A DNA stretch of 64,000 bases. Source: Glossina fuscipes (lineage: Eukaryota; Arthropoda; Insecta; Diptera; Glossinidae). Where the stretch lies: assembly GCF_014805625.2 (NCBI RefSeq), contig NW_023998432.1, positions 2,254,491 to 2,318,490 of the forward strand, in the 5' to 3' direction. Shown here piece by piece: positions 1 through 10,659 of this stretch. The stretch's first letter is position 1, and the number at the start of each line of letters is the position of its first letter. The position numbers and the translations under genes were made by a program. The notes beneath the pieces were generated by a model. That model ran no database searches. It was given only the letters and a program-made list of their open reading frames with translations, and was not told the origin of the DNA.

Positions 1-62
<62 letters not shown>
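1..62. repeat. (AC)n microsatellite at window edge
   Basis: An almost pure AC dinucleotide run with one interruption (caaac) fills the first 62 bases and probably continues outside the window. Confidence 0.97.
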
Positions 63-1420
63 CGATTGCAGCAAAAATATTCTTTCCATAAAGCCTTAAT
101 TAAATTAATAATAAAGATTTGCGTATGCATTCCATATGTTTGTAGCTAAATAAATACGACGTGGCATCAGCAGCAATAGCATCATAAACAAAAGTCAAGG
201 CGTCAACACGCGGCAAATAAATAATATTAATTATTATATCAAAAAATGACCTGGTTTCTGCTGCGCCACATCTGCACGAATTACAAGACGAAAAAAAGAA
301 AAACGTTTAAAGAGAAAATTTTGTGTAATAATATTGGTATTTAATTTTTATGCCCAAACCACCGCAAGACCCTAAAAATTGGCAATTGACGGTAGCTACA
401 CCAGAAACGTAATGCTTTTGTCCTTAAAATTTACATATTGTCATAATTTTATATTTAGTAAAAGCATGAACGTGTGTGAATAAAAAAAAAAAAAAAAATT
501 AAAAATTATATATGGGAAGAATGTTAAATCAATTGGAAAATTCTGACCTCGAAGCACTGTTGTATAACCGTTTACTATGTTATCCGCACTACTAACGTAG
601 AAGTCAGTTTAAAAAATCAGCTAATGATTACAAAGAGACCAAATCTTATTATATTCACCTTGAGCTGAATCTTTGTAAGAGAGAGGGAGATATTCATTCC
701 CCTTCGTGGCAGTTAGGTGATTGGTATCATTTTTGTATCAATTTTAAGAATGGTTGTGAAATCTGTTTGTTTTATATCAAAGCTACACTTTTTTAAATAT
801 CGTTTATTTAAGTTAAATCGATGGTCATCAAATAGATATATTTTCGCTTTTTATAATCTTTATTCATCTGAATATTTCAATATTTAAGAACAGATGACAA
901 ACATAGAGTCAGCGAGCCAAACTTAAATAACTAAATCGACAGACATGGATTTTTCGCTGATTACAAATGAAAGGAGAAAATTGCTATACTCCCGTATATC
1001 TGCTCAGTAGGTGAAAGAGCTGAAATTGGTGCGTTCAAAGTTCTAACCAACTAAAATTAAGTCGAGAGAAAAAGTTCATACGCAATTTGAACAAAATTTA
1101 TGTAATTAAACAAACAAATAAATGTTCTGTAAATTGCGACACTAACGATCGCGTTTCATGAGTTATTTTAATACTCATGTACATCACTCAAGATCACTTT
1201 TAAAACTTTGAAAGATTCTACTCTAAAAGACAGCAGATATATATCTGCACTCCGCTCTTTTAAATCAGGCAAAGAACTAATTTTTGAACTTAACGTAAAT
1301 GGAAAACTTTTCGTCCAAGTTTACTTATATATTGTTATTGTGATTGTTTTTGCGGCAGATGGTGGAAAAATTTTTATTTAACACGTTTCGTTAATTCAAA
1401 TCGATCAAAAATATGTATAC
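63..1420. other. AT-rich intergenic DNA, no gene seen
   Basis: No open frame of coding character, splice-bounded exon or recognisable transposon domain was found. A short poly-A run near 482-498 and generic AT-rich sequence are all that stand out. Confidence 0.5.
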
Positions 1421-1422
1421 AT

Positions 1423-1600
1423 TTTATACCCTACGCTACTGGTTGTAAAAGAATATGTTAAGCTTGCGCGGATGTTTGCAACGTCCCAAAGGATCTGACG
1501 TAGACACACCTTTTATTATGTCAATTCCAAAATATCAAAGTGATTCGGAGTCGAAGCTTATCTGTCCGTTTGTGCATCTTGCTCTTTTGTGTCAACCTAC
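1423..1600 (+). repeat. Dispersed fly repeat, degraded copy 1
   Basis: Begins tttataccctacgct, then aagcttgcgcggatgtttgcaac, then a run related to acaccttttattat and tctgtccgtttgtgcatc. The same ordered blocks recur, with heavy divergence, at about 7.1, 14.1, 40.8, 43.5-43.9, 47.6, 49.6, 53.2 and 55.6-55.8 kb in both orientations. The order 'tataccct - gcgCgaAcgtatgtAACa - CCTTTTATTAT - CTGTCCGnCTGT' resembles intergenic repeats common in flies. No coding capacity is visible. Confidence 0.6.
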
Positions 1601-1715
1601 AGGCTGAGATTTTTAAAATATTGTTACGAAAATCCCAAATTCAGTTAAATGTCAGCTAAGTAATTTTCGTAAGAATAAATTCCCTAAAGAAGGGAAAACG
1701 AAATGAGCAGTCGCA

Positions 1716-1832
1716 GGCGCCTCATGCAGCTGCAGGCCAATGAAAACGATTAGTGGAAAAGCAGACAAGTAAAAACCAAATGCACATTCGAAGGCGCGTC
1801 ATGCAGGCGCAGGCCGATGAAAACGATTAAAG
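1716..1832. repeat. Direct repeat pair, about 37-base unit
   Basis: Two GC-richer units, at about 1716-1752 and 1793-1829, share ggcgc-tcatgcag-gcaggcc-atgaaaacgatta with a few substitutions, separated by about 40 bases. One forward frame of the first unit reads RRRLMQLQANEND then a stop. That could mean a decayed coding repeat, but no longer frame supports it. Confidence 0.7.
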
Positions 1833-4285
1833 AAAAAACCAGGCTGAGATTAGACCATAACCATAAATTTAGGTATAGTAACATTCTTGTAAAATTGTAT
1901 ATAAATCGAATATATGTGAAAAATGGAGTTAGTCTGGCAAGAACGTAGAAGTTGAGAGTACGGCCAAAATATAGCGTAAACAAATATTCCTACTGTTGTG
2001 AAAGACAAAGTAGTAGAATAAAAGAACTTTGAAGTGTATTTCTTTTGATCAAAATATCCACGATCTAGTGATACGGACTGTATCATAGCAAAAGCGAATT
2101 TCATAACAATATTTTAATGAAATTTCGTACATCGGCGCAGTGTAATATATTTAACGGCAAGCCATACCCCATTATAATGTTTCACTTTTTTTAAATTGTC
2201 GGTCTAAGTTGTCGTCCAGATTACAGTATTTACTGTTCTAAAATTTACCAAAAAAACTGAAGTTAAATACTAAATAATCATAGTATTGCAAGAGAAAACT
2301 TAAACCGTGGTAAGTCGCACATTAAAGACAGCTGTTTATACATATTTGAGGAAATATTTCACGCGAGAGAGATTTACTAGTTGCGATGTCGAAAGGCAAG
2401 AGTGTAAAATGTTTGTGGATTTCCCTTTGCCACTTACTCTTTTTTTCAAGGACTTGTAAAACGAACCTCTACGTAAGACTATGCTATTTTAAGTCACTAG
2501 CGTAGCTCCGGATATTAAAATAAAATACATTTTCGAACTGTACTATTTTTGTGTTTGTTTTACATCATTCTCTGTGAATTGTTGGAAGAGAAAACGTGCA
2601 ACAACTCGATAAAAATTTCAACAACAAAAAAAAGAATGTAAAAAAATTAAAAGTATACAAAAGACCGCAGTTTGAATAGCAGTCAACTAACAATAAAAAA
2701 GACACCAACCCTATAGGTGTAGAAAGTTAGATTTTTGTTATTTTTTTTTTTTTTATAAAATTCTTAGAATGATAAAAACACATCACATACACATAAGAGA
2801 GCAAAACGTAAAAAATTTGGGTCAATTGGAAATTTATCGATAAAGCCTGCTCGCCTGCCTTCTCGGTTGCTTTAGTTTTCGCTTTATGGTAATAGGAAAG
2901 GAACGCCAAAAAAAAAAAAACAAAAGTAAAAAAAACGAAAAATAAAAAAGTAAAAAACAGAAAGCAGGTTGTGTCAGCTTGCTTGCATAGAATAATGACA
3001 GTCCTTTACTTACATACACTTACAAAGTAAGTCCCATATAGGAAGATATAAAATATCTTTTTATAATTTTCTATTTTATTGTTGGTTTTCTCGGAGCTAG
3101 TACGCCCTTAACTACAGCTTGTATAGAAAAATAGGTAGGTAGTTAGATAGATAGACGGATAGATGAATAGATGAATAGATAGTAACCCCTCCTACGATGT
3201 GCTCTGATTATTTTATCGAGACTATTTATAGAAAATGGAAAAGCAAATGAAAAATACTATTTGAAATTTAAATGTTTACGTAAAGGAAATGTGTAGGAAA
3301 AGTGAAGGAAGCGGAATTTAAAAAAAGCAAAGAAAAGAAAAACAAACAAATAAATAAATAAAAAAGTAACAAAACAAAAATGTATCTTAAAGAAATCAAT
3401 TTCTATGAAATTCCTTAAGGGCTCTTACAGATACATATATACCTAAGAGTGTATGCTGTTCTCCGTCTGCGTTACTACACAATAATGAAATCGCTTAAAG
3501 ATTTTCCCCCTTTTTTTTCTTTCCTTTTTTTTTTTTTTCTTCTTAGGGCATCTGCGTGTCTCTTCTATTCTATCGTTCCTTCGGTGCATATAATATTGTG
3601 ACATTATACATGACATTATTAAAACAAAAAAAGAAAAAAAAAAAAACAAGAAAAAAATTGGAGAACGATACAAAAGTAAAAAGAAGAGGAATTGCATTTT
3701 CTTAAAAATGAAATAAAATAAAATGCTGAGCTATCTGTTGTGTTGATTGCATTTTAAAATATTTCACATTCTCTGACATGAAACTTCTACCCAGATGATG
3801 ACGACGTTGAAAATAAAGACAGCGATGTTGATAATAATAAGTATACCATGAAAACCAATCATTTTTAATAGAAGCTGAAACATAAATATGGAAGACATTC
3901 GCAATGTAAAGTAACGAAAAGGATACTTTATTGCTTAAGCACTTCATAGAACCAAAAAAGAAATCGCATCATAACGCTCCCATAGTAAAACGAAAGTCGC
4001 CACCACCTGTTGCAAATGCTTTTGCTTACAACCTTTGAGAGACGTATAAGCAAAATGGCGATATCGTTAGAGCCGATGCACTCACGTCGCAAGATTGCCT
4101 CTTGGACCGAAAAATAAAATGTATGAGCAGGTTTTTGTTACAAAGACATTAGAACAATAAATAGATTTTTATTTTGCCACGTACAAAAAAAAAATCAATA
4201 AAAAAGAATCACGGCGCTGCTATATTCATAGTAAAACAAACTTTACGCGCAGAAGAAAAAAGAAAACTCAGCGGCCAGAAATATC
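1833..4285. other. AT-rich intergenic DNA, no gene seen
   Basis: Contains many A- and T-homopolymer tracts (for example 2740-2754, 2908-2920, 3506-3540, 3627-3658) and a short run of imperfect GATA/GATG units near 3142-3182. Open frames here consist of homopolymer-driven Phe/Lys and look like chance. Confidence 0.5.
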
Positions 4286-4289
4286 AACA

Positions 4290-4585
4290 TTAATTTTCTT
4301 TTAGTTTACTTCTGTAAAAGTTCAACACTGGAATACCAAGCTTTAGTCACTTTTCCGCCCAAAATTGCTTTTATTTCATCAATAACACGAATAATCTTAG
4401 TTAATAAGTTCATTATGGATTATTGCTAATACTGCACCATGAACGCAAAGCAAAAAGTTCAATGGAATTATATCGCATAATCTTTGAGATAAACTCACAT
4501 AAGCATTTTTGGAGATTACACGATCATTGAGCTCTTCTCCCAATAAATTGGCGTTGTACAAAATGTAAGTTTTAGCCACTTCTAA
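4290..4585 (-). pseudogene. Tc1/mariner-superfamily transposase relic A (C-terminal part)
   Basis: Reverse-strand translation contains NLLGEELNDRVISKNAYV followed by SLSQRLCDIIPLNFLL and, past a stop, DEIKAILGGKV. This matches the conserved order of a widespread insect transposase, in which a 'RxISRN' block precedes 'PPRSCDxTPLDxFLWG', the segment carrying the last catalytic acidic residue. The copy is short and interrupted by stops, and the invariant Trp-Gly after FL is lost (Cys-Val). A sister relic sits at 51.5-51.95 kb on the opposite strand. No terminal repeats were found. The superfamily call is fairly safe; the exact family is not resolved. Confidence 0.55.
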
Positions 4586-5204
4586 ACTCTTTTCAACTAT
4601 GCAAGTATTGTATTCGACAAATAATGGAAAGGTCCACAAAATATTCGGAAAAAAATTTGATATAAACCCCAATCAGAAGTGTATTTTATTTATATCTACT
4701 CTCGGAGACATAAAATGGATGTCCAAGTCCCCGTACACAAGCATAAACGAAATTCCGCCGCGAATAACGCGGAAAATGCGCTACATTTGATCATTTCATT
4801 TTAATGAAGACACAAGGCAGACTATATTGATTATTGATTGCAGCAATAGGGAATGATATTGAAAAAGTCAAACAACATTGTTACATACGGCACTATAAAT
4901 CCAACAGAAAATCATTTATGGAGAACTTTTCGCTCGACAAAAAGTAAACGCTTGTCAAACCTACTCCATTGTCCAAACATAACAAATTTTTTTTACTATT
5001 TTGTAGCACTAGTGAATACATCTCAAAATATAAAAAGAACACAATTAAAACATTATTCCAATAGACGAGAAAATTAACTAACTTCAAGAACTCAAAAAAC
5101 ATAGCGTCATCAATATTGGTGTTTTTTCATATAAGGATGAATACAAAGGAAAAAACTGCACATTATTAAAAATTAATAATCGGTGCGCTATCCTTTTGCT
5201 TAAT

Positions 5205-5500
5205 AACGCCATTTAAACGTTTTGACATATTTTATAGCGTTTTTCTTGTATAGAAAATAAGTAGTCCATTTTTCAGATCTCGGACGGAAGAGATTGAGTG
5301 TTTTCGCACACGCTGGTCTAATTCATCCCACATATTTTTTATGGGGTTCATGCTTGGTCATTGAGGAAAAGGGTGAAGCACTTTGGGACAGTTATAAAGG
5401 AACCACTTTTGAATTAAGCCGGTCTTACGCTCGACGTCGTTTTCTTGATGGAACTTGAATTATTTACAAAATACCAAATTTGCCAAAAAAAAAAAAAAGC
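5205..5500 (-). pseudogene. Tc1-like transposase relic B (C-terminal part)
   Basis: On the minus strand the frame reads FHQENDV near 5450, a decayed version of the FQQDNDPKH block. It continues through a stop (PFPQ-stop-PSMNPIKNMWDELDQRV) into SVRDLKN, and after a further break ends with MSKRLNGVIKQK. In Tc1-like transposases the order is D-N-x-x-H, then SPDLNPIENLWxELxRRV, then a terminal RxxxVIKAKG. The catalytic SPD is degraded to PSM and internal stops are present, so this is a dead fragment. It lies less than 1 kb from relics A and C and faces relic C. Confidence 0.55.
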
Positions 5501-5689
5501 TCAATTCTTAGTGGAACACTGTTATATTTGCTCTCATCATAAGATATTACGAAAAACATCGGCTGGTAACGTCACCTAGGACAAGTGAATCTCGTGCGGA
5601 AAGCTGAGTTTCAAGTCATAATTGAGTAATTCAGATTAGATCGGAATCCAGATTACGTAACTGATAGGGATAGTGCGGATATTAGGTTT

Positions 5690-5935
5690 ATATAGTTGGC
5701 ATAGCGACTGACTACGAAAGTGAACTAACAGAGCGAGATTTGATTGGACATCGCGACCTCTCAAACAAAAAGCATAACAAGGCTGTGAGGTTGATCGGTG
5801 GGGTTAGTACACAAACGCTACGACGAAAGCTGATAAAACAGTTTGGCTTTAGGGTTAACATTTAAATCTCCGAAATAGAAAGAAACGGTTAAAGTTGCGC
5901 GTTTAGAAAGTGTTGAGTTTCGTCATAACAGATCA
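5690..5935 (+). pseudogene. Tc1-like transposase relic C (N-terminal helix-turn-helix part)
   Basis: The plus strand reads LIGHRDLSNKKHNKAVRLIG, then VSTQTLRRKLIKQFGF, then, in a shifted frame, KETVKVARLESVEF. The middle block has the shape of the second DNA-binding helix of Tc1 transposases (VSxxTVRRRLxxxGL) followed by the KxRLxFAxxH segment. At least one frameshift and a stop break it. The evidence is pattern similarity only, so confidence is low to moderate. Confidence 0.35.
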
Positions 5936-5959
5936 ATAATGCGCGTCAAGGCAAGAATC

Positions 5960-7090
5960 AACATTTCGTGAAGAAAGACTCAGCGAGTGTAGCCTACATT
6001 AAAACGACATTACAAATGGACAGATATGAATAAGAACAAAAGCCGTATCAATAAGCAAAGGAAACCCACAAATGAACACATACATCAGCACAATAAAATA
6101 AAAATATCCACAAAATATAAAAAGCAAATATATACATAATCTAAAAACATACAAAGAAACATGTTTAAATAATAAAGGAAAGTAAGAAAAGGAAAAAAGG
6201 CAACTGCCAACGTATACAAAGAATTTCACTGAAAAAGAAGAAAGAAAAAATTCCATACAGAATATTGTCTAGAAAATAAAAATTGAATTTGCTTGAAAAT
6301 AACAAAATGAAAACAATTATGTAGGATTCCGCGTCTCATAAGATCCCATTTAAAATGCGAAACCACAATGTTAGCATATAATCATCAAAATTGTGAAGCA
6401 CACATACAAACATAATGCGATGCAAACTGTTTGCTATAAGCAACCCATTAAAAAACGAAGATCCGCTAATTTCCCCATTCGTTTGGGTAATTGTGAGGCC
6501 AACAATAGGCAGACACATGCACATGTTCATCGGTGCAGTATTGGATCAAGAAAGGATTATAGTAATCAATTAAACCAAGAAGAAAGTTGGCTTCAGCCAA
6601 CTATTTGACACCCCTCATAATTTCGCCTAATACAGCTATTCAATCATTTTGGTAATTATAAATATATAAATGCATACTTTTCATTAAAGCCACCACACAC
6701 GAGGGTGAACGTAATGTCAAGCGACCTGGTCTATGTCAGATAAATATTCTGGACCAATTTTCACTATAAAATATTGAAATCTTAACCTTTTTGCCATGCG
6801 AGGATTCAACTTTCGTAGGAACGGCTATATGGAAGAAAGCTCGACAAAATTTTCACATCAATTCAGAATGTTGATATACTATCACTTTGCGATTTTTGTA
6901 TACGAATTTTGAAAAATGCAATTATTTTTCATAGAACTCGCATTTTTAAGATAATGCATTATATGGAGAATGACCGAAAAAGTGTTTTGCTCCAAGCCCT
7001 TTGTAATAAAGTACCAAATTTTGTTAACCTAACTCAAAAAGTGCGAGCTTGAACACATGGATAGACATCAGGCGAATCGATAAACGTAGA
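5960..7090. other. Intergenic, no gene seen
   Basis: AT-rich sequence with no supported gene. The open frames at 5999-6256 (minus) and 6393-6608 (plus) show no domain, splice signal or codon pattern that would support them. Confidence 0.45.
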
Positions 7091-7094
7091 CTTA

Positions 7095-7200
7095 AAAAAT
7101 GATAATAATAAAAGGTGCGTTTATCCTAAATTCTTCCGGATGAGTATGTACATCCGCACAAGCGTGATAGACCGTGTACCACAAGTAGTATAGCAGATAA
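7095..7200 (-). repeat. Dispersed fly repeat, degraded copy 2
   Basis: Reverse-orientation copy of the family described at 1423: ataataaaaggtgcg, tgtacatccgcacaagcgtg and accacaagtagtatagca appear in the same order as in the best copy at 43.77-43.87 kb. Confidence 0.5.
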
Positions 7201-8150
7201 AAAATATAATAAAGTAAGAAATATCGCTATAAATTGTAAAAGTCTTGCGAAGTGACTAAAGGACATCAGTATTGTGAAATGATTATATAAAAAAACATGC
7301 TTTAAAATTCTAAAACAGATTTTATGAAACGGTAGAAAAAGATTTTGTGAATCCACAAAGTAAATTTTCATAAGGTTGTAAAAGGAGATTTTTTAAAGTT
7401 CTGGCGTTGAAGTTTCCGATAGGGCCACTCAATTACGAACGGCCGAGGAAATCAAGCAAAAACGCTTCTTAACAACAATTAAATAGGGTTCCGTAAAGTC
7501 GTTACCATTTTTCTTTTCTTCATTTTGCGAACAAATTATAAAGGATGTCGGCATACAATAACGGACAGCCAAGTTACCCGTTATATATTCGCCGACAAGT
7601 TTTGAATTCCTTGAAAGAATAACTTGAGGTGGCAGATGATCTTAAAAGCACCCAGCCACGAAGAAAGCGTTGATTGTTACCTCGAAAACATCACCAAATG
7701 ATTGCCGTGCAAAAGGAAATTTTGCAATAAACTCACAGAGAGCTTGTCGACATGGCGATCAAGACGATCATTGTGCTTCTGTCCCGATAAATCGATGCGT
7801 TTTTATTGAAGTTTTTGTCAACGATAGATGTACTTGGGATCGCCGACGGTGTAGTGAGACGATTCTGTATTTGAATAGACTGGGAGACACTACAGTCAAC
7901 GTAACGTATATGGTAAGCATGAACGTTTCTACCGCATGCCACCGATGTATAACCGATGATTATCAAGTAAGCAATTACAGCAATTCAAAAACGTTTTTAA
8001 GTTAGGGATTTACTCTATCAGTGAAATTTTCGAATAATTCGCCAAAATGATAGGGAGTCGTCATCGACGATTGCCTTGCAACACGAAAATTATAATATCA
8101 CATGGGACAAGGCAAACGACGAATCCACGTGGCAAAGTGCCATGCAACTT
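7201..8150. other. Unassigned, open frames without recognisable domain
   Basis: A plus-strand frame at 7670-8005 encodes 111 residues with several cysteines, but it has no signal peptide, homologous motif or splice context that I can recognise. It could be a decayed repeat. No firm gene is called. Confidence 0.3.
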
Positions 8151-8159
8151 GGTGGACTT

Positions 8160-9130
8160 AACTTTATAATTAGTAATGGGAGAACTTAAGTCTTTTCAAG
8201 TGGTGTCTACGTAGCACCTATATGAAGGAGACCACACAACACAGGCATACTCAAGTGTAGGTCTAACCAAACACATGTACAGCCTTTAGCTTCTTGGACC
8301 ACCTATTTATAAAACCAAGTGCGGACCTAGCTTTGCTTAACGAGAGCTCAATGTGCAAGTTAAACCGTAATCTATGGTTAAATAGAACACCTAAATCTGT
8401 GAACGTATCGATGTCCTCCAACCCATGCGAATCAATGAAATACTGAGTAATGAATGACTTTCTACTTGAGAAAGAAAGCTTCTTACATTATTTAGATTTA
8501 GTTTCAGAAGATTGAAAGAGCACCATGCAACCAAATTATTCAAATGACTTTGAAGGTGATATGACTGCGATTCTAGAGAGAAGGAAGAAAAAAGTTTCAA
8601 ATCATCAGCGTACATTAAGATCTGACTGGAATTAATCATCGATGGGAAATCATTAATGTATAAACTAAATAAAATGGTGGCTAAGTGGCTGCCTTGAGGT
8701 AGGCCAGACGTCACGGGTAATTTATCCGAGGTGATGAAGTTAAACAGAACCCTGAAGAATCTACTGTGCAGATAAGAGCTTATCAATTTTACTAAATAGA
8801 AAAAGAAGCCAGAGGCTTGGAGTTTAAAGATAAGTAAGTTATGGTTAACCAAATCAAACGCTTTGCTTAAATCAGTGTGTATTACGTCTGTACGAGAGCC
8901 ACTAGAAAAATCCTTGAAAACGTGACAAGTAAACTCTAGCAAATTGGTGACCGTAGAACGTCCTTTCCGAAAGCCATGCTGGTGTGAAGAAATATACGAA
9001 TTAATGGCAAGTGCCAAATGCTGAGTCACAATTCGCTCAAAGAGCAATAAAGCAATAGAAAAAATAATACTAGAACTAACCACGGTGAGAAAAACGGTAA
9101 GAATAGTTAGAGAACTTGCATCAACCGCAG
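8160..9130 (-). pseudogene. Non-LTR retrotransposon relic, reverse-transcriptase domain
   Basis: Minus-strand frame 8391-9176 reads, in order, IFERIVTQHL, HQHGFRKGRSTVTNLLEF (motif 2a region), DVIHTDLSKAFDLVNHNLL (motif A, catalytic Asp kept), SGLPQGSHLATILFSLYIND (motif B) and ILMYADDLKLF (motif C, catalytic YADD kept), then a thumb-like segment. After a frameshift the protein continues below 8391 as DLGVLFNHRLRFNLHIE, and in another frame as LVRPTLEYACVVWSPSY, the usual post-RT segment. The N-terminal endonuclease and the normal YRPISLL block are missing or unrecognisable. The clade is not resolved (CR1/Jockey-type rather than the I-type seen at 26 kb). It is a 5'-truncated, frameshifted copy. 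Confidence 0.8.
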
Positions 9131-9350
9131 GTGCAATGCTTGATGTGGAAAGACCAACGAACGACTGCAGATGCAAAATCTTTACCGTCAGTAACTGGAT
9201 GGGTAGAGATGAAACCTATATGGAAAATTGAGGAGTACACGAACTCTCGACGCTTATGCAAAAAATATTGTGACACAACATATGGGTAACAGAGCAGAGA
9301 AAGCTGCACAATCGTAACGGTTTCATCTTTCCTAATTTATAAAGGCAAAA

Positions 9351-10373
9351 TGTTGCAATAATGTTAGTAATGAATGTTGCTAATGATGATGTTCGATCTT
9401 ATACGCATAATGGTTTAGTCTTTATTCAACATCTTTGTTTAAGATTACACATTATACACATTACATATACATGTGTTTGCAACAGCAGCGCGTTTGTCCA
9501 TGCACTTGGTTAAGAAGTTATATGCATGTTGTTGAGTTGCCGCCACTTTTCTAAGTATGAATCGCGTACAATTTCAAACATTCTATAGGCAAGCAGAATA
9601 TTCGATATTCGTTCGAATGTAAGGCGATGATATTTGTTCGTTTGCAGCGCAATTAAATATTAGAAAACCACTTCAATTGTTTTTTCTACTTTTGATTATA
9701 TTCGATTGAGTGTCACAAGCGAAATGAATTTAATATCAATAAATTAATACAATTTCTAAATTTTACAATTCGTCATTATTTATGAATTTATAAAACAAAT
9801 TGAAATAAATGTGGAAATTGTAATCTTCAAACCCATGTTCAAACATCGTTATGTGCTTCCTCTACTATTTTCCAAAATGTCCGGCTTAAGAGAACTACTG
9901 ATTAATTATTTGATTTACTCATTACAATTATATTGTGATTACTTTAGATACCATATTGTCTTTAAATAAAATAAGTTATAGGGTATAATTTTAAAATATA
10001 TGCCGTCATAAAGTCCAAAAGGCATAAACTGCATTTTTATCGATATAAATAATAAGAAAGAAAAAGCAGGCAGTCAAGTGGCTCCTAATCAACAAGCGCA
10101 CGCACAAACGCACACGAACATTTTTGCCATAACATGTATTCTACTTGCCTACAAAATGTTTTGAATAAAATTGTACGCGATTCATATTTAGAAAAATGGC
10201 GACAACTCAATAATATGCATATAACTTCTTAAGCAAGTGCATGGACAAACGCGCTACTATTGCAAACCGTAATGTGTAATCTTAAACATACATATTGAAT
10301 AAAGACTAAACCATTATGCGTATAAGATCGAACATCATCATTAGCAACATTAATTAGCAACATTATTGCAAAA
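9351..10373. mobile_element. 1.0 kb non-autonomous inverted-repeat element
   Basis: The left arm (9351 to about 9600) is closely matched by the reverse complement of the right arm (about 10136-10373). Both contain gttgctaatgatgatgttcg, then atcttatacgcataatggtt, tagtctttattcaa, gcgcgtttgtccatgcactt and gaatcgcgtacaatt, in order, with scattered substitutions. The tips carry a short subterminal repeat of the type TGTTGCTAATRA. The 535-base interior is AT-rich with no open frame of note, so the element would depend on a transposase from elsewhere. I could not fix a target-site duplication (the flanks read ggcaaaa and ttttgtc). Superfamily unknown. Confidence 0.8.
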
Positions 10374-10458
10374 TTTTGTCTTTAGGATTTTGTGAATATG
10401 GAAAGGGCAGGTTTTTGGCGAATTTCGAGGTGATGGATCCAGGCCAGGGTAATGAAAC

Positions 10459-10471
10459 TAGGTTTTTCAAA
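10459..10471. repeat. Target-site duplication of SINE copy 1, 5' side
   Basis: The 13 bases taggtttttcaaa recur exactly at 10647-10659, immediately after the SINE's TAA tail. Confidence 0.8.
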
Positions 10472-10646
10472 ATCCGCCTGAGTAACCGAAGGCGAAGAAT
10501 CTCGACTAGCAACTGAATGGTCGTGGGTTCGAATCTCAAGTGCGGTAGAGTTTTTAATAAAAAAAAAAAGCCGATAGCCTTAGATGCTAGTGCTTTTAAG
10601 AGTTTAGTCTTACAATTTATTTCTCTGGCGAAATTAATAATAATAA
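10472..10646 (+). mobile_element. tRNA-derived SINE, copy 1, with LINE-like tail
   Basis: A 175-base element. The head reads cctgagtaaccgaaggcg (A-box-like). A B-box-like GGTTCGAATCT lies at 10526-10536, followed by caagtgcggtagag. After an A-rich spacer comes gccgatagccttagatgcta and an aatttatttc block, ending in taataataa. The tail follows the 3' end of the LINE at 25969-30403. It is flanked by a perfect 13-base direct repeat, taggtttttcaaa, at 10459-10471 and 10647-10659. A second copy lies at 23.1 kb. The head plus B box indicates RNA polymerase III transcription from a tRNA-like promoter; the tRNA of origin is not certain. Confidence 0.8.
10526..10536 (+). promoter_or_regulatory. Polymerase III B-box-like motif in SINE copy 1
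   Basis: GGTTCGAATCT matches the B-box consensus GGTTCGANTCC at all but the last base. It lies about 50 bases into the SINE, as expected for a tRNA-derived internal promoter. Confidence 0.65.
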
Positions 10647-10659
10647 TAGGTTTTTCAAA
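10647..10659. repeat. Target-site duplication of SINE copy 1, 3' side
   Basis: Exact repeat of 10459-10471. It marks the 3' insertion boundary after (TAA)n. Confidence 0.8.

Noticed and set aside
7670..8005. 111-residue cysteine-containing frame
   Set aside because: No signal peptide, known motif or splice context. It overlaps an opposite-strand frame of similar length.
10526..10536. Possible tRNA gene
   Set aside because: The B box is good, but no aminoacyl stem or anticodon arm can be folded, and the sequence is repeated with a LINE tail. It is a SINE, not a tRNA gene.
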